Shown piece by piece: positions 61,960-64,000 of a stretch of 64,000 nucleotides of DNA. Every line of letters starts with the position of its first letter. Position 1 is the first letter of the stretch. The notes below the pieces were generated by a model. It was not told the origin of the DNA. It ran no database searches and saw only the letters and a program-made list of their open reading frames with translations. The position numbers and the translations under genes are program-made. Source of the stretch: Serinus canaria (lineage: Eukaryota; Chordata; Aves; Passeriformes; Fringillidae); the NCBI RefSeq assembly GCF_022539315.1, contig NC_066313.1:65413934-65477933 (forward strand). Direction: 5' to 3'.

Positions 61960-64000
61960 GTAAATGTTTATTTAATAATCAGTTAATTGCTTTTGTCATA
62001 AGTGAAATGGGAATGAAAGTTTGAATCTTGTACTTTGCTGTCATATTAGAATCAAAATGAGACTCAAGCTTGATTTGAGAGACTTCTTCATTAAAAGTAA
62101 CACAAAAAATGCTTCTTTCAGAACCTTCTTTTGATAACCTTGCATATATATTTCTGATTTCTTTTCAAATCAGAATGGGAAAAGCTCATGTAGAAGCACA
62201 GAGAAATATGCTTCACACTTTTCTATTACAGGCAATTTAAGGTATTTTTTATAATAAGCACTGTGAAATGGCTCAATTTGCTAATTTTAGCAGAAAGCTC
62301 CAATAGCATAAGGAAAGTAAGAAATAAGGTGTAGGACAGTATGAAACTCCTTTTTGAGTTTTTGTGCTGTTACACTGACAATCTTTCAGACTTCAATCCA
62401 CTTTCAGTTTGGTCATCAGTATTGATGTGGCTTTCACTTCTTGGACAGATGGGACATACTGTTAAGATAAAAGACAATTTCCCCTCCATCTTTCACTCTA
62501 TTGGACTTTGGTTAAATCTTCAATGTGCTTATTTTGTGTCATCACATGCTTTTACGTAGTGTGATTCATATTGATCTTTCAATTTGTAACAGTATTACAT
62601 GATTGTGATAAGGTCAGCCAAAAAGGTTGAAGTGAATCTGTCCACAATCCATTCTTTTAATATGTCTCTCAAAAAGAATATGTAGCTCATAAGAACAAAT
62701 CGCTTAGTTATTGAAACTTAACTTCAAAACACAAGTTGTTTAAATAGACAGGAGTGACAGGTCAGTCTTCCTACACATTATGTCCTGTAAACCTCTGTAT
62801 TTTCAGTTTCTCCAAAACAGCTATGCAGGCAGTACTTTTCAAGTTTGATTTCAGCCACCTTGATAGTTTCGACTTAATCAAACTTTCAACTCATCTGTCC
62901 TCAGGAAATGTCCTTTCTGTCACCTTTGAGGCATTGTTTTCTGTGTGCTGTCATTTCTGTCCGGCTGTTTGAGGTACAGGTCTGACTGTCACTTTTCTTT
63001 TGACTCCCTGCTTGTGCAAACCTTTTTTTGGATCATGCTGTGGGAGCATTATCCTGTAGGAAAGAGCCTTGCTCTTGTTTCAGAAGATGTATCTGATTTC
63101 ATCCTAAAGAAACATATGACAAACAAAACCAGAGAAACAACATTTGCTCTGTTGCATCAGTCAGTGAAATCTGAGCACCAGCCAAGTGTTCAGCATGTTA
63201 ATCCTTCTGAAACATCAGAGACACAAGTGTTTCTATCGACTGTTTAGCCTGGCTGAGAGAACAGTGAATGTTTCATGGGAGGTCCCAATGTTCTGAAGCT
63301 TTTGTTGGTCACTGTGAACTCCACAAGACCCTTGAGCATTATTTTGTATTTCTAGAGTAGTTTTTCCCTCCTCAGTCTTCCTTTCAAAATGGCCTGTAAA
63401 ATTACTCTTTTATTTAATTTATGATTTATTTGTTTCTTGGCTGTGTCTACATTTATGAAAGTGCCTATTAGTTTTGCTGCCTTTGTAAACACTTTTCTCA
63501 TATGTCTGTCTGTTCATGTCTGTCTGTCTGGAAGTTCAGTGGTTTTGTGGTTCCTGTATATCAGTTTCCTAAAACTTGCTTTTAGGGCAAGCTACTCTTG
63601 TTAGCATTCAGATAATTTTAGGATTTTTGTACACTTTAAAGGTCAATGCTTTCTTAGTCTGCATAGTATGTTGTAGACAAAGTAAATATTGTGGGTGTTG
63701 GCATTTTGGGCCTAATGAATGAATAGATCCAAATTAATCTAAATTATGGGATATAGCTTAGGTTAGGAAGAATCTGTTGAGATGATCGGGTCTATCCCTT
63801 GCTCAAAATTGTATTTTTGGTATTCTCAGCACTTATATATTTATTTTTTCTGTGTATTTTATTTTAGTTGGGAAGAATGGATGGCAGCTGTGTTGTTCAC
63901 CTCTGTAGTCTAATCTTTTTCTCTGATTAAACTCTATGAATTTTTTATCTCAGTTAAGGCCATTTTTTGTTAGCTTGTAGATAAACCAAATTTAAATGGT
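61960..64000 (+). other. UCHL3: UCHL3 intron 3 (partial)
   Basis: It begins GTAAAT. No exon coding the next conserved segment (YEVFR, acidic stretch, then the QTISNACGT active-site region) was found before the window end. Open frames at 62341-63247 are not homologous to anything I know. Confidence 0.85.

Noticed and set aside
62945..63247. 100-codon plus-strand ORF after UCHL3 exon 3
   Set aside because: It does not match the expected next UCHL3 segment and lacks an acceptor in the right phase; regarded as intron.
1..64000. CRISPR arrays, bacterial operons, phage or plasmid features
   Set aside because: Spliced vertebrate genes, CpG islands and CR1 repeats show this is a bird nuclear chromosome; no regular spacer arrays are present.

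Overview
This window reads as a bird nuclear chromosome. It has large AT-rich introns and intergenic DNA, three CpG-rich promoter islands, several CR1 LINE fragments in both orientations, and avian-type LTRs. The gene order TBC1D4 (-), COMMD6 (-), UCHL3 (+) matches the block on human 13q22 and its avian counterpart. All gene calls come from reading translations and splice sites by eye; no search was run.

Layout. 1-30391 is the first intron of TBC1D4 (minus strand), with no coding exon I can recognise but with CR1 copies and a possible LTR. 30392-30877 is TBC1D4 coding exon 1, inside a CpG island of about 1.6 kb; its splice donor appears to be the rare GC type. 31660-42930 is intergenic. It holds an ERVL-type LTR (about 38380-38957), a pair of perfect hairpins near 37765-37804, and an unrecognised multi-pass membrane-like ORF (34099-34659, minus). 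43012-47782 is complete COMMD6 (minus): seven coding exons, 207 codons plus stop, every junction in phase, keeping the long N-terminal helical domain that human COMMD6 largely lacks. 47783-52138 separates the COMMD6 and UCHL3 starts and is full of repeats: a CR1 split by a solo LTR, a second LTR-like block, a U2-snRNA-like 68 bp tandem duplication and two more CR1 pieces. 52139 to the end is the 5' part of UCHL3 (plus): exon 1, a 12-nt microexon, exon 3, then intron 3 running out of the window.

Function. TBC1D4 (AS160) is the Akt-regulated Rab GTPase-activating protein controlling GLUT4 traffic. COMMD6 is a COMMD/CCDC22/CCDC93 (Commander) subunit. UCHL3 is a ubiquitin/NEDD8 C-terminal hydrolase. 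They are neighbours, not an operon. The most distinctive observations are the repeat-filled 4.36 kb gap between COMMD6 and UCHL3 (nearly abutting head-to-head in human, from memory), the GC-AG TBC1D4 intron, the UCHL3 microexon, the nested solo LTR carrying a perfect 25-bp inverted repeat, and the U2-like tandem. I found no evidence for a wholly new biological system.
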